Shown: positions 50,372 to 60,350 of the stretch, piece by piece
Position numbering within the stretch: the first letter of the stretch is position 1
How the letters are laid out: each line of letters starts with the position of its first letter
Assembly: GCA_039720395.1 (NCBI GenBank)
Contig: CM077833.1
Span: 15,623,133-15,687,132, forward strand
DNA from: Liquidambar formosana
Lineage: Eukaryota; Streptophyta; Magnoliopsida; Saxifragales; Altingiaceae
DNA length: 64,000 bases
Direction of reading: 5' to 3'
Program-made: the position numbers and the translations under genes
Notes under the pieces: model-generated
Told to the model about the DNA's origin: nothing
Databases searched by the model: none
The model's input: only the letters and a program-made list of their open reading frames with translations

Positions 50372-50525
50372 AATTTTAAGGGTTTGATGTCGTGTAATGT
50401 GCTTTGGTGGATTGTAAGAGTCGAGATGTGTACTCCAGTCAGTTTATGTGAATAAATGATGGTCTTCTTTTGTGTTCATCTGTTTACCTCTTGTACTCTA
50501 CCATTTGTTCTCCAGTTGAAAATAG

Positions 50526-50558
50526 AAAAAAAAAAAGAGAAGAGAGAGTGTCATTTCC

Positions 50559-50596
<38 letters not shown>

Positions 50597-50660
50597 GAGA
50601 GAGTGTCATTTCCATTAAAAAAAAAAAATAAGACAAAAAAAAAAATGAAAAAAAAAAGAG
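50526..50660 (+). repeat. A-rich tract with a repeated 30-base unit
   Basis: GAGAAGAGAGAGTGTCATTT followed by CCATT and a long A run occurs twice (about 50538 and 50592). On the minus strand this T/C-rich DNA lies just past the stop of the antisense ORF. Confidence 0.7.
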
Positions 50661-50673
50661 AAAGAAGTGAGAG

Positions 50674-51282
50674 CTACTCAATAGTAGCATTTTGGGTAGA
50701 GCTAGAAGGGTCAGTTGGGGGTTGCCTTTGTGGGCCTGGGGTAGAGCTGGAGGGATCAGCTGGAGGTTGCCTCTGTGGGCTGCTCGGACCCCTTTCTCGA
50801 TCAATGATTTGATCAGTGAGCCTCTCCAGTGCCTCGACCCTTGGTGTGAGTCTGTTAGAATAGGAGTCCACCATTCTTTGTAACTCTCTATTCTCCGCTC
50901 TCAAAGCCCTCATCCTTCGATAGGCTCCGTCGAGCAACCCCTGGAGACGGGTGACCTGGTCACTTAGACTTTGCATGTGCACATTTCTGGTGTGCAAACG
51001 CCGAGCCATGTTAGCAGTAAATGTGGTGGCCTGGGCGCTGAGAGCCATGGAGTCTCTTATTACGTCCAGGTCGGACCGTCCACTCAGTATTCTCTCATCA
51101 CGAGGAGTGATGAGTCCCTCCGCTACTGCCGTTGCGTTCGCAAGATTGTAAATTACAGAATCGTCAACTGTAAGGGGTTGGTTTTGAACATTTAGGAACC
51201 TTGGGTGCCAGACCTCTGGTTGTGTTGCTGGCGTTGTGTTTAAGTCAGGACGGTTTTGTGGGGCAGAGGAAGAAGAAGCCAT
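50674..51282 (-). CDS. antisense accessory ORF in the leader, coiled-coil protein
   Basis: 202 residues on the strand opposite to gag-pol. Start ATG at 51282 (CTCATGGCTTC). Ser/Pro/Thr-rich N-terminus (1-25), a globular-looking middle (EVWHPRFLNVQNQPLTVDD onward), a long heptad-like segment (about 95-165, with LSDQVTRLQGLLDG and LRAENRELQRMVD) predicting a coiled coil, and a C-terminus with two copies of QRQPP-DPSSST. Extra ORFs, some antisense, are known in Tat-lineage elements, but their functions are mostly unknown. The frame is intact, in keeping with selection or youth. It would need its own promoter on the minus strand; a weak TTTAAAAA lies near 51380. Confidence 0.7.
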   Translation of the reverse strand: MASSSSAPQNRPDLNTTPATQPEVWHPRFLNVQNQPLTVDDSVIYNLANATAVAEGLITPRDERILSGRSDLDVIRDSMALSAQATTFTANMARRLHTRNVHMQSLSDQVTRLQGLLDGAYRRMRALRAENRELQRMVDSYSNRLTPRVEALERLTDQIIDRERGPSSPQRQPPADPSSSTPGPQRQPPTDPSSSTQNATIE

Positions 51283-51430
51283 GAGTTCGTAAGAGAGGAT
51301 TTAGAGGAAGAGAGTTTTCTCTGAAGGTTAGGGAAGAGTGTTTAAGCACCCACAATCAAACTCTGGTTTTTAAAGAAAAACCACCCTCACTCAAGCCAAG
51401 AGCAGATCGCAAAAACCAATGCACTGTGTT

Positions 51431-51534
51431 GATCCGATGCGATTTGGGTCTGCAACAACACTGTTGCTTTGTTGACAACGGGGATCCGATGCGATTTGGG
51501 TCTGCAACAACACTGTTGCTTTATTGACAACGTC
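51431..51534. repeat. 52 bp tandem duplication upstream of the antisense ORF
   Basis: Two units starting GATCCGATGCGATTTGGG at 51431 and 51483, nearly identical. They lie about 150-250 bases before the antisense ATG, where promoter elements for that ORF would be expected. Confidence 0.85.
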
Positions 51535-51944
51535 CAGACCTCGACATTGCGAACTGTCGGTCGTGCTGCCCCTGTCGGTGAGAGAGGGTAGGTTTTCGGG
51601 TTTGGGCTTAACAGTTTGGATGTACCAAAGTCTTGGACGTCCGTGTGTTATTGGGCTACTAGCCCAATACTCATCTGTCAACAGGAATGGGAAACCCGAG
51701 TGGATTAAATAGATTTCTTAACAAGTCTAAGACCTATTGCAAGATTGAAACAAATAATTGGGTCTTAAAACGAAGAGTTTAAACAATAGTGTGGCCCATT
51801 TTGAACCGACCGACCCACTCGGCATGTGGATTTGGACTTAACCATTAGAGTTGATTTGGGTAATAAAATCAAAGCCCAGTGTTGTCCGAATTTAAGCCCT
51901 ATTAGTGTGAGAATCGTATAAAAGTTGTGTAATGGACCCAAGCC

Positions 51945-51982
<38 letters not shown>

Positions 51983-52299
51983 AGAAGAAGAAGAAGAAGA
52001 AGAATGAACGGGCTGGGAGCCAATTGAGAGTTGGATGAGTGCATTGTAAAGGGCTTAAATGCACAATAATACTGGGCTTTTCTTTTCTGATCTATCCTAT
52101 GCAAACTTTTTGAAGAATTAGTGAACATGATAAAAGTATGCATAAGATAGACAAATTCTTAAAATGCTAATTATATTGGGATGAAACCTAAACAATTTTC
52201 GACTGGCAGAACACAATTGGTCGCTCAACAAAGTCACAAGAGCTCAGTACTGCTTGGGTTAGATCACCAACAACAAACAGGTTAAAGAAGAATAAAACT
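51535..52299 (+). other. retrotransposon leader, distal part
   Basis: Non-coding. A run of 35 or more A followed by (GAA)n at 51945-52003 is the main feature. A shadow frame of gag runs on the minus strand into this area and is not a gene. Confidence 0.5.
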
Positions 52300-55200
52300 A
52301 TGGCAGACCCTGCGCTGATGGAAATATTGGGCCGAATGGAAACAACGATGGGAAAACTAGATGCACGGGTGGCTGGGATAGAGGATCGTCTCCAAAACCT
52401 GGAAAAAGGAAAAGAGAAAGAAAAGCCGGAAGAAGGAACGACGAGTGAAGAAATGCCTTTAGCAGAAAAAAGGGAAGAGGGGACTTCATCAGACAAAAAA
52501 GGAAAAGGAAGAGAAGAAAGAAGCAAGGGAGATGAAAATGAAATGTGGGAAGAAGATGATTATGCAGACTATATGAAAAAGAAAAAAGATTGGGAAAAGT
52601 GGGAAAAATATACAGCTGGGCAGGAGGAGATGAAGGAAAAAGTGGAGAAGATGCATGCAGCAATGCGTAAATCCCAGGGCATGGATGATTTCATGTTTGT
52701 TGGAGGATCATCCTCTGATCCTTTAGCAAATTTACCATCAAAGTTTAAAATTGCTGACACAGAGAAGTTCGACGGGAATGGAGATCCTAAGCAGCACATT
52801 CGCCAGTACATGAATATTGTAAGAATGAAAGGGATGAATGAAGCCCAAGCGTTGGCTGCTTTTCCCTTATCACTTGTTGGAGAGGCTTCCAAATGGTACT
52901 ATGGCTTGGATGATGCACAAATTTCGTCTTGGGAACCATTAATGAAGTTATTCAAAGACCAGTACAACTACAACACCATGCTGGACACGACCTTGCGTGA
53001 TCTTGAGATGACAACACAAAAGTGTGGCGAGACATTTTCTGAATTCCTAGCCAGGTGGAGGAAAAAGGCGATCAAAATGGTGAACCGGCCTACGGAAAGG
53101 GATCAAGTCAATTTAATCATAAAAAATTTGCAGCCTGTGTATTTCAATCGATTGCTGGCATCTCCTGTTATGAACTTTGAACAGTTGTATGATTGTGGAA
53201 CTCGCATCGAGCAAGCAATAAACAGTGGGCAAGTAGACAAAAATGAAGGGAAGGCGATGAAGAAAACCTATGGATCTGGAGGGAGTCCTAATAATCAAGG
53301 TGGAAACAGGGCTGTTAATCCACCTTCAAACTCAAACATAGTAGCTGCTGTGAACCAAGGGGCAAGAAGAGAGTTCGATGATCTGGGGATGTCTTTGTCC
53401 AAAGCCTTTGCCAATTTGACGAGAAGAGGGCACCTGCAAGCGCTAGCACCACGTCCTCTGCCTAATCCTATCCCACCGCGTTACAATTTGAATGAATTTT
53501 GTCATTTTCATCAAATGGCAGGGCATAAGACCGATAATTGTGCTAGGTTGAGGCACGAAATTCAAGACCTGATTGATAACAAGAAGATTCCTAAGCCAAG
53601 AGAAGGTGCAGAACCAAACATCCATCAGAACCCTTTGCCAGAATACCAGAGGAATGTTGCGCTTATAGAGCAAGACACTGAGATGTGGGATCCCTCAAAT
53701 CTCATAAAGGAAGTAATGGTATTGGATGTGGACGCCTGGAAGGACTGCAGCGAAATCAATGTCCAAAAAGGGACTTTCTGGGATTCCATGGACGATGTGG
53801 TGACAGAAGAAGATGGAATTCTGCATTTGACTCGGTCTGGGAGGCATTTCAAACCATCTTACCTGGAAGGGGATCACCCAGGAAGGGAAGCTGAGCTAAA
53901 AAGAAACGACAAAAAGCCAGATGAAGAAGACGATGAGGATCGTGTGCTGAAACAATTGAAGAAAACTCAGGCAAATATCTCCATATGGGGGCTTTTGGTG
54001 GCATCCAAAAAGCATCGGCAAGCAGTTCTAGAAGCCCTGGCTAGAAAAGAAATACCAATGGAGACCTCACCAGATCAAGTAATAGCGCTGATGGGTACAA
54101 GCCCAGGAGGTAAGGCTGTGCTAGCATTCTCAACAGACGACTTGCCAGTTGAAGGAATTGCTCATGCCAAGCCTTTATACATTACTGTGGAATGCAAGGG
54201 CAAGAAAATACCAGTGGTCCTGGTGGACAACGGGTCTGCATTGAATGTGTGCCCGATGCGCACTGCCTCCAAATTGGGACTCACTGAAGAGCAACTTACA
54301 CCATCTGCTTTGACTGTGCGGGCTTATGACAACGGGTGCCGCAAGATTTTGGGGACCTTTAAAGCTGCATGTACTGTGGGGCCAATAGAGTCAGAGGTAG
54401 AATTCTGCGTAATGGACATTGATACCAATTTTAATCTCCTGTTGGGAAGAACATGGTTACACCCACTAGGGGCGGTGCCTTCTACTCTTCATCAGAAGAT
54501 TAAGCTCCCTTGGAAAGAAGGAATCCTGATAATACACGGGGATGGGGAAATCACTGCTCCAGTTTGTGAAGTGAAGGGAGAAGAAGCTGAAATGACCTGG
54601 AGAGGGTTTGAGATTATCCAGGTTATTGAAAAAGTAGGGCCATGTGAGATGGAGAAGATTTCTCCTGATTTTGGGGAAGGTGTCAATCATATTGCCGCTC
54701 ATCTCATGAAAAAGATGAACTTTATGCCAGGAATGGGTCTGGGAAAATATAATCAAGGGGTGGTCGAATTCCCAGATTTCAAGCTACAGAATAATCGTCT
54801 TGGGTTGGGATACAATGATGAAAACGATGGCTTGCCAATCAACCGAGGCACACTCAATGGGAACTTCGTGAAAGAAGGAGATGACTTTCCTTACTGTGGG
54901 TTCCCAGAACCTTGGTTTGATCGTGTAACTGGAAAAATGGTGCCAGGGCTAGAAGTCTTTTTCAATGCAGTGCTGAAAATTGGAAAAGAAGAGATGATTG
55001 GTGTAAAAAAGGAGAAGCCAAAGACTGAAGACTGGGTAAGTTTCCTGGAAGGGGAAATGATGCAAGCATTGCTAGAACCCAAGCAGACTGAGTGGATCAA
55101 TGCCTTGACTGATGATGCTGCTGCTGACAACTCGGCCAATCTGATCACTTCTGCTGATGGGTGCACTAGTGCATGGGAATGGGGAAAAGGGATTGGAAGT

Positions 55201-58200
55201 GTAACTAGCGTTATAACTAAGAATAAGCTCAAACCCGAAAATGTAACCACCCCTGTTGTTGGTAATAATATCTTTGATTCTGCGTATTTTGATGTGTCTT
55301 TTTATGACGAAACTGCATTATCACAAGATATTGATTACATTGAAGAATTAATTAAGAAGGACCAAGAAAGGAAGGTAATACCTATTCAAGACGAAACTAT
55401 TTTAATAGACTTGGGTATTAACGAGAATCACAAAGAAATACGAATTGGTTCTACCTTGTCTGAAGCAGAACAGGGCAAGTTGATAGCCTTGTTGCGTGAG
55501 TATAGTGATGTATTCGCTTGGTCTTATCAAGACATGCCTGGCATTGATCCTGAGATAGCACAACATCACATACCGATAAAAGAAGATGCTAAGCCAGTGA
55601 AGCAGAAGTTTCGTCGCATGAAGCCTGAGCTGATGATACAAATCAAAGATGAAGTCACTAAACTTCTTAATGTGGGGTTCATTAAGGCAATGACGCAGAC
55701 TGATTGGGTAGCCAACATCGTGCCAGTTCCAAAGAAAGATGGAAAGATACGGATGTGCGTAGACTACAGGGACCTCAATAAGGCATGCCCAAAAGATGAT
55801 TTTCCGTTACCCCACATCGATGTCTTGGTGGATAATACAGCTGGAAGTGCGATGATGTCGTTCATGGATGGATTCTCGGGTTACAATCAGATTAAGATGG
55901 CTCCAGAAGATGTAAGCAAGACAACCTTTGTAACAGAATGGGGCATTTATGGCTACACAGTTATGCCTTTTGGCTTGAAGAATGCAGGGGCAACCTATCA
56001 GAGAATGGCTACTGCACTCCTACATGACATGATGCATAAAGAAGTGGAAGTATATGTTGATGACATGATCGTGAAGTCGGGAACCAGAGAAGAGCACTGG
56101 TCCAATTTGAAGAAATTCTTTGATAGGATCAGGAAATATAAACTGAGGCTAAACCCGCAGAAGTGTACTTTTGGGGTGACGACTGGGAAATTGCTGGGTT
56201 ATGTAGTGAGTAGCAGAGGTATTGAGATAGACCCAACGAAAATCAAAGCCATCCTTGAAATGGCACCTCCAAAGACTGAGAAAGAGGTCAGAGGATTTCT
56301 AGGGCGATTACAGTACATCAGCCGTTTCATAGCCAAAATGACTACCACGTGTGAACCGATCTTCAAGTTGTTAAAGAAAGGGGGGAGTAAAGGATGGAAT
56401 GATCAATGCCAGCAAGCCTTCGATGCAGTGAAGGGGTACCTCTTGAAGCCGCCAATTTTGCAGCCCCCAAGGCCAGGAAAACCCTTGCTACTTTATCTGT
56501 CGGTATTTGAAGAAGCATTAGGATGTATGTTGGCGCAGGATAATGGGCAAGGAGGTGAGTATGCTATATACTACCTCAGTAAAAAGTTGCATGGTTATGA
56601 AGCACGCTATTCTCCAATTGAGAAATCATGCTTCGCTCTCGTATGGGCCGCGAAGAAGTTGAGACACATTCTGCTGAGTTATGAAGTTTGGGTGGTGGCT
56701 CGAATGGACCCACTAAAATACTTGTTTGAGAAGGCTGTGCTAAATGGGAGAATGTCACGATGGGCGATAATCTTGGCAGGATATGAATTGAAATATGTCA
56801 CTCGGAAGAGTATAAAAGGGAGAGCGATAGCAGAACATTGTGCAGAGCATCCAGTTACGGGGCAAAATCTTGACGATGATTTTCCAGACGAGAATGTTTT
56901 GGCGATTGAAGAAGGAAAAGTGTGGAAAATGTACTTTGACGGGGCTTCGAATCAATACGGGGATGGAATTGGGGTATTACTAATTGCTCCAGATGGATCA
57001 CACATCCCAATGTCCATGAAGTTGAATTTTGAGAATTCAAACAACACAGCAGAATATGAAGCGTGTATTGCTGGAATGGAAGCTCTATTGGTTTTAGGGG
57101 TACGAGAAGTGGAAGTATTTGGTGATTCTGCCCTAGTAATATCACAAGTTCAAAAGATTTGGAAGACCAGGGAAGAACATCTCAAACCATACCAGGGGTA
57201 TCTGGAGAAGCTTACGCAGAAATTCGATAAGGTCATTTATACTCCACTCCCTAGATCGCGCAATCAATTTGCTGATGCCCTAGCGACTCTAGCATCCATG
57301 ATCAACGTACCAGAAGGCGCCCCGATGAAGCCATTAAGCATACACCAGAAGTCTCGACCGGCATATGAGGAAGCCGTGATGCTGATAGATGCGAAGCCTG
57401 GTGATGGGAGACCTTGGTATTACGACATCAAGAATGTGATTGAGAAAGGTGAATATCCGGAAGATGCTAACAAGAAGGACCGAAGGGCATTGCGTCTCAT
57501 GGCTGCACAGTACATCTTATGCGGAGGAGATTTATATAAAAGATCGTATGATGGGATTCATTTGCTATGTGTGGATGAAGAAAAGGCACGAATTCTTATG
57601 GGAGAGGTTCATGAAGGTGTATGTGGGCCTCATATGAGTGGGAAGATGTTGGCCAAGAAGATAGTCAGAATGGGATACTTCTGGACAACCATGATAGGAG
57701 ACTGTGTGGAATACGTAAAGAAGTGCCATCAATGCCAAGTGTATGCCAACTTGAACTATATGCCACCGGTGGAATTGCATCAAATGACGTCGCCATGGCC
57801 ATTTTCTACTTGGGGCATCGACATAATTGGAGAAATTAAACCCAAAGCTACGGGAGGACACAAGTATATTCTGGTTGCTATGGACTACTTTACCAAATGG
57901 GTAGAAGCAGCTGCTTATGTGGAGTTGAAGTCATCGCATGTAGCAAGGTTCATTGAACAGAACATTATATGTCGATACGGAGTGCCATATGAAGTGATCA
58001 CAGATAATGGGTTACACTTCCAGAATGAGGTCAAAGCACTGTTTGAGGAGTATCAGATAAAGCATCACAAGTCTTCCCCGTATAGACCTCAGACAAATGG
58101 AGCTGTGGAAGCTGCCAACAAAAATATTAAGTCAATCCTGGAGAAAAGCGCAGTCACATATAAAGATTGGGCAGAAAAATTACCATTTGCACTTTGGGGT

Positions 58201-58659
58201 TATCGTACATCCATTAGAACATCAACTGGTGCTACACCATACTCTTTAGTGTATGGGATGGAAGCTGTGTTACCAGTAGAGATGGAGGTTGGTTCGCTGA
58301 GAACTATGATAGAAAACCAGATATCAGAAGCAGAATGGATGAAGAGTAGATATGAGCAGTTAGCATTGATTGACGAGAAGAGATTGCAGTCTTTGTACCA
58401 TGTTCAAGGCTATCAAAAAAGAATCGCCAGAGCTTTCAACAAAAAGGTGAGGCCTAGAGGACTAAAGGAAGGAGATTTAGTGCTTAAGCAGATGCAAGCA
58501 CAAATATTCGATCCAAGGGGTAAGTTCAGGCCCAGTTGGATAGGCCCGTACATTATAAAGACGATCATGTCAGGAGGAGCAGTTAAGTTGATTGATGGGG
58601 ATGGTAACGAACTCATGCAGCTGGTTAACATGGATCGATTGCGAAAATATTATGTGTAA
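52300..58659 (+). CDS. gag-pol polyprotein of the Tat-lineage element
   Basis: One uninterrupted frame of 2119 residues. Order: Lys/Glu-rich N-terminus; retrotransposon gag domain (about 150-300, FDGNGDPKQHIRQYM onward); zinc knuckle of C-x2-H-x4-H-x4-C type (C401, H404, H409, C414); aspartic protease with DNGS at 643-646; a G-patch domain (about 794-838, with PGMGLGKYNQG); reverse transcriptase with YVDD at 1252-1255; classical RNase H (about 1390-1515); a second, archaeal-like RNase H (about 1543-1665, MYFDGASNQYGDGIG); integrase with HHCC finger (H1771, H1778, C1809, C1812), D1841, D1902 and E1937, and a GPY-type C-terminal module. No chromodomain. It makes the particle, copies RNA to DNA and inserts it. 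No intron or frameshift separates gag from pol. Confidence 0.97.
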   Translation: MADPALMEILGRMETTMGKLDARVAGIEDRLQNLEKGKEKEKPEEGTTSEEMPLAEKREEGTSSDKKGKGREERSKGDENEMWEEDDYADYMKKKKDWEKWEKYTAGQEEMKEKVEKMHAAMRKSQGMDDFMFVGGSSSDPLANLPSKFKIADTEKFDGNGDPKQHIRQYMNIVRMKGMNEAQALAAFPLSLVGEASKWYYGLDDAQISSWEPLMKLFKDQYNYNTMLDTTLRDLEMTTQKCGETFSEFLARWRKKAIKMVNRPTERDQVNLIIKNLQPVYFNRLLASPVMNFEQLYDCGTRIEQAINSGQVDKNEGKAMKKTYGSGGSPNNQGGNRAVNPPSNSNIVAAVNQGARREFDDLGMSLSKAFANLTRRGHLQALAPRPLPNPIPPRYNLNEFCHFHQMAGHKTDNCARLRHEIQDLIDNKKIPKPREGAEPNIHQNPLPEYQRNVALIEQDTEMWDPSNLIKEVMVLDVDAWKDCSEINVQKGTFWDSMDDVVTEEDGILHLTRSGRHFKPSYLEGDHPGREAELKRNDKKPDEEDDEDRVLKQLKKTQANISIWGLLVASKKHRQAVLEALARKEIPMETSPDQVIALMGTSPGGKAVLAFSTDDLPVEGIAHAKPLYITVECKGKKIPVVLVDNGSALNVCPMRTASKLGLTEEQLTPSALTVRAYDNGCRKILGTFKAACTVGPIESEVEFCVMDIDTNFNLLLGRTWLHPLGAVPSTLHQKIKLPWKEGILIIHGDGEITAPVCEVKGEEAEMTWRGFEIIQVIEKVGPCEMEKISPDFGEGVNHIAAHLMKKMNFMPGMGLGKYNQGVVEFPDFKLQNNRLGLGYNDENDGLPINRGTLNGNFVKEGDDFPYCGFPEPWFDRVTGKMVPGLEVFFNAVLKIGKEEMIGVKKEKPKTEDWVSFLEGEMMQALLEPKQTEWINALTDDAAADNSANLITSADGCTSAWEWGKGIGSVTSVITKNKLKPENVTTPVVGNNIFDSAYFDVSFYDETALSQDIDYIEELIKKDQERKVIPIQDETILIDLGINENHKEIRIGSTLSEAEQGKLIALLREYSDVFAWSYQDMPGIDPEIAQHHIPIKEDAKPVKQKFRRMKPELMIQIKDEVTKLLNVGFIKAMTQTDWVANIVPVPKKDGKIRMCVDYRDLNKACPKDDFPLPHIDVLVDNTAGSAMMSFMDGFSGYNQIKMAPEDVSKTTFVTEWGIYGYTVMPFGLKNAGATYQRMATALLHDMMHKEVEVYVDDMIVKSGTREEHWSNLKKFFDRIRKYKLRLNPQKCTFGVTTGKLLGYVVSSRGIEIDPTKIKAILEMAPPKTEKEVRGFLGRLQYISRFIAKMTTTCEPIFKLLKKGGSKGWNDQCQQAFDAVKGYLLKPPILQPPRPGKPLLLYLSVFEEALGCMLAQDNGQGGEYAIYYLSKKLHGYEARYSPIEKSCFALVWAAKKLRHILLSYEVWVVARMDPLKYLFEKAVLNGRMSRWAIILAGYELKYVTRKSIKGRAIAEHCAEHPVTGQNLDDDFPDENVLAIEEGKVWKMYFDGASNQYGDGIGVLLIAPDGSHIPMSMKLNFENSNNTAEYEACIAGMEALLVLGVREVEVFGDSALVISQVQKIWKTREEHLKPYQGYLEKLTQKFDKVIYTPLPRSRNQFADALATLASMINVPEGAPMKPLSIHQKSRPAYEEAVMLIDAKPGDGRPWYYDIKNVIEKGEYPEDANKKDRRALRLMAAQYILCGGDLYKRSYDGIHLLCVDEEKARILMGEVHEGVCGPHMSGKMLAKKIVRMGYFWTTMIGDCVEYVKKCHQCQVYANLNYMPPVELHQMTSPWPFSTWGIDIIGEIKPKATGGHKYILVAMDYFTKWVEAAAYVELKSSHVARFIEQNIICRYGVPYEVITDNGLHFQNEVKALFEEYQIKHHKSSPYRPQTNGAVEAANKNIKSILEKSAVTYKDWAEKLPFALWGYRTSIRTSTGATPYSLVYGMEAVLPVEMEVGSLRTMIENQISEAEWMKSRYEQLALIDEKRLQSLYHVQGYQKRIARAFNKKVRPRGLKEGDLVLKQMQAQIFDPRGKFRPSWIGPYIIKTIMSGGAVKLIDGDGNELMQLVNMDRLRKYYV

Positions 58660-58996
58660 GAAGAAGCATCCGAACTACGAGGACCTGATTTCCCAAGAAA
58701 AAAAGAGCAAGCCATAGTATCACAAAATTCAAGTTGAGGTATGGGAATACGTAGGCAGCCCTGTATGGGTGCGGTCCAAATCATGAAAGAGAAGGGTGGT
58801 AGTGTACTCTGTAGAAAGGATGATGAAACCAATTCATTCAAGATTCTCATTACATACAAAAGTTAATTAAAAAGCGAATTCTTGAGAACAAATAACCAGT
58901 ACATCTTGGTCATTTTTATTTAAGTTGAAAATGTAAGCATGAAATAGTGTAAAGTGCGGTGAAGTCTAGAAAGACACATTGATATGCGCCTTCTTT
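58660..58996 (+). other. region between gag-pol and the antisense 3' ORF
   Basis: About 340 bases without a supported frame; the shared 3' side of two convergent coding regions. Confidence 0.5.
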
Positions 58997-60242
58997 TCAA
59001 TCTCTTGTCCTCTTTGAAATTCCTTCTTTTGCAACCGGTACTTTCCTCTTGTGTTGAGCCTCATTTTTTGTTTTCTTGGCATTTTCCAAATCCGTAACCA
59101 ACCAATCATAGTAGGATGACGATGGGCTTACTATTGTCGGGGCTTGGAGGCTACCTATTTGCGGCCTATTTTTCCACGATGATTGGACTCGCTCAATAGC
59201 TCGTGCGAAAATGGGGCAGGTGTATCCATTGTGATCTTTGTTGAGAGCATATTGATTTTTCCCAAATTGGCGTGCAATACGAGCTGCGGGGTAGTATGAG
59301 ATTTCGTGCAGACCAATCAGCATTACGCTCCCAGGGAGCACCAACTCAGTGGTCATGTGGCTGATGCGCCACCACGGGTAGTACCAACGAACATGATGAC
59401 AGGGTAAAGAGTCTAAAAATTCTCGCAGTTTCTCGGCATCTGGGAAGGGTTTAATCAGCTTGCGGTAGCGATAGTGTTCTGGTTTATAAGGATTTAGCGT
59501 TGGTTCTTCAACCAGCTGGAGTCTCTCATACAGCCATATCTGATACACGAAAAGAATAAGAATGTATCGAAAGTTGATGGATGGAATACAAAATAATAAA
59601 AAAAAAAAAAAATCAAAGTACCTGTAATAATAGGGGACTACCGCGTAGTAGGAAAGTCTTGTTCTGCACCGCATTGTCTAGACCATTGAGAGTTTCTGCG
59701 AGAATTATCATGCAAGGATTTTGGGTAGAAATGTGTTGCATCACATGAAGGAGAGTCAAGTCTACTGAGTGGAGGTCGCTGATGAGAAGATACCCCGCCA
59801 ATAAACAAAGACAAAGAGCTTTGGAAGTGCAATTGTTTGGTGAAAGAAGATGAGTAGAGAACCATCGCACGAGTGGTTCAAGATCTATGGTAGAATTGGC
59901 ACACCATGACTTGGCCTGCCTCACAGAAATGTCTAGGACTGAAGCAAGACTAGAAGGGAGAGGGACAGTTAAAGAAGGGAGCAGAAGATTATGAGAGTTT
60001 GGGTACTTGAGGATTGCACTAAATTCTTCAATAGTGGGGCACATCTCTATATTGTTGAAACGAAACACATGACGAAGAGGATCCCAATATTTAGTGATTG
60101 TTGTAAGAAAACTCTCATTAATCTTAACTTGACAATAGTGGATCAAAGCGGATAAGTGGAATGATTCAAGTTGTTGAGTTGCTTGACAATTGGGAGATAA
60201 GAGCCATCTTTTGATGTCTGAAAGGGAAAAAGAATTAGCCAT
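58997..60242 (-). CDS. antisense spliced accessory ORF, DUF7745/plant-mobile-domain-like
   Basis: Two exons on the minus strand, 60242-59622 and 59539-58997, joined by a short GT-AG intron (59540-59621, T-rich in the minus sense), give 387 residues. The N-terminal part contains YWDPLRHVFRFNN and CPTIEEFSAIL, the (F-R/F-x-x-E/Q-x-x-P-T-x-E-E-F/Y) pattern of DUF7745 and plant-mobile-domain-like proteins; the second exon has VMLIGLHEISYYPAARIAR, matching the LIG-x-Y-x-P-x-x-x-RQ pattern of the same group. The tail is basic (KTKNEAQHKRKVP) as a nuclear signal might be. The ATG at 60242 is preferred over 60263 because a TATA box at 60285-60278 would put the RNA start between them. A domain of this kind in Tat extra ORFs has been noted before; function unknown. 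Confidence 0.75.
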
Positions 60243-60277
60243 GATGCTTTGAAAGAATTGCAAAGGGGCTGAATGCC

Positions 60278-60285
60278 TATTTATA
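60278..60285 (-). promoter_or_regulatory. TATA box of the antisense 3' ORF
   Basis: On the minus strand TTCTATAAATAGGC, a strong plant TATA box, 43 bases before the ATG at 60242. Transcription should begin near 60254, antisense to the genomic RNA. Confidence 0.7.
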
Positions 60286-60350
60286 GAAGGAAAGTGAGCT
60301 TGCCGGCCAGGATTAATTCATGGGTCCGCATGATGAAGATCAGTTTTTTT

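Noticed and set aside
50160..50536. A processed retrocopy of a host mRNA captured in the leader
   Set aside because: A TATA-like box and motif array precede the ORF, which an mRNA copy would not include, and no target duplication flanks it; kept as a transcription-unit hypothesis instead.
52188..52892. Overlapping minus-strand frames under the start of gag
   Set aside because: They mirror the Lys/Glu-rich gag N-terminus as Phe/Ser/Leu-rich shadows and have no supported promoter or motif.
59540..59674. N-terminal extension of the second antisense exon as a separate protein
   Set aside because: The extension is T-rich intron sequence (Tyr/Phe-rich when translated) with clear GT and AG ends joining the two conserved parts.
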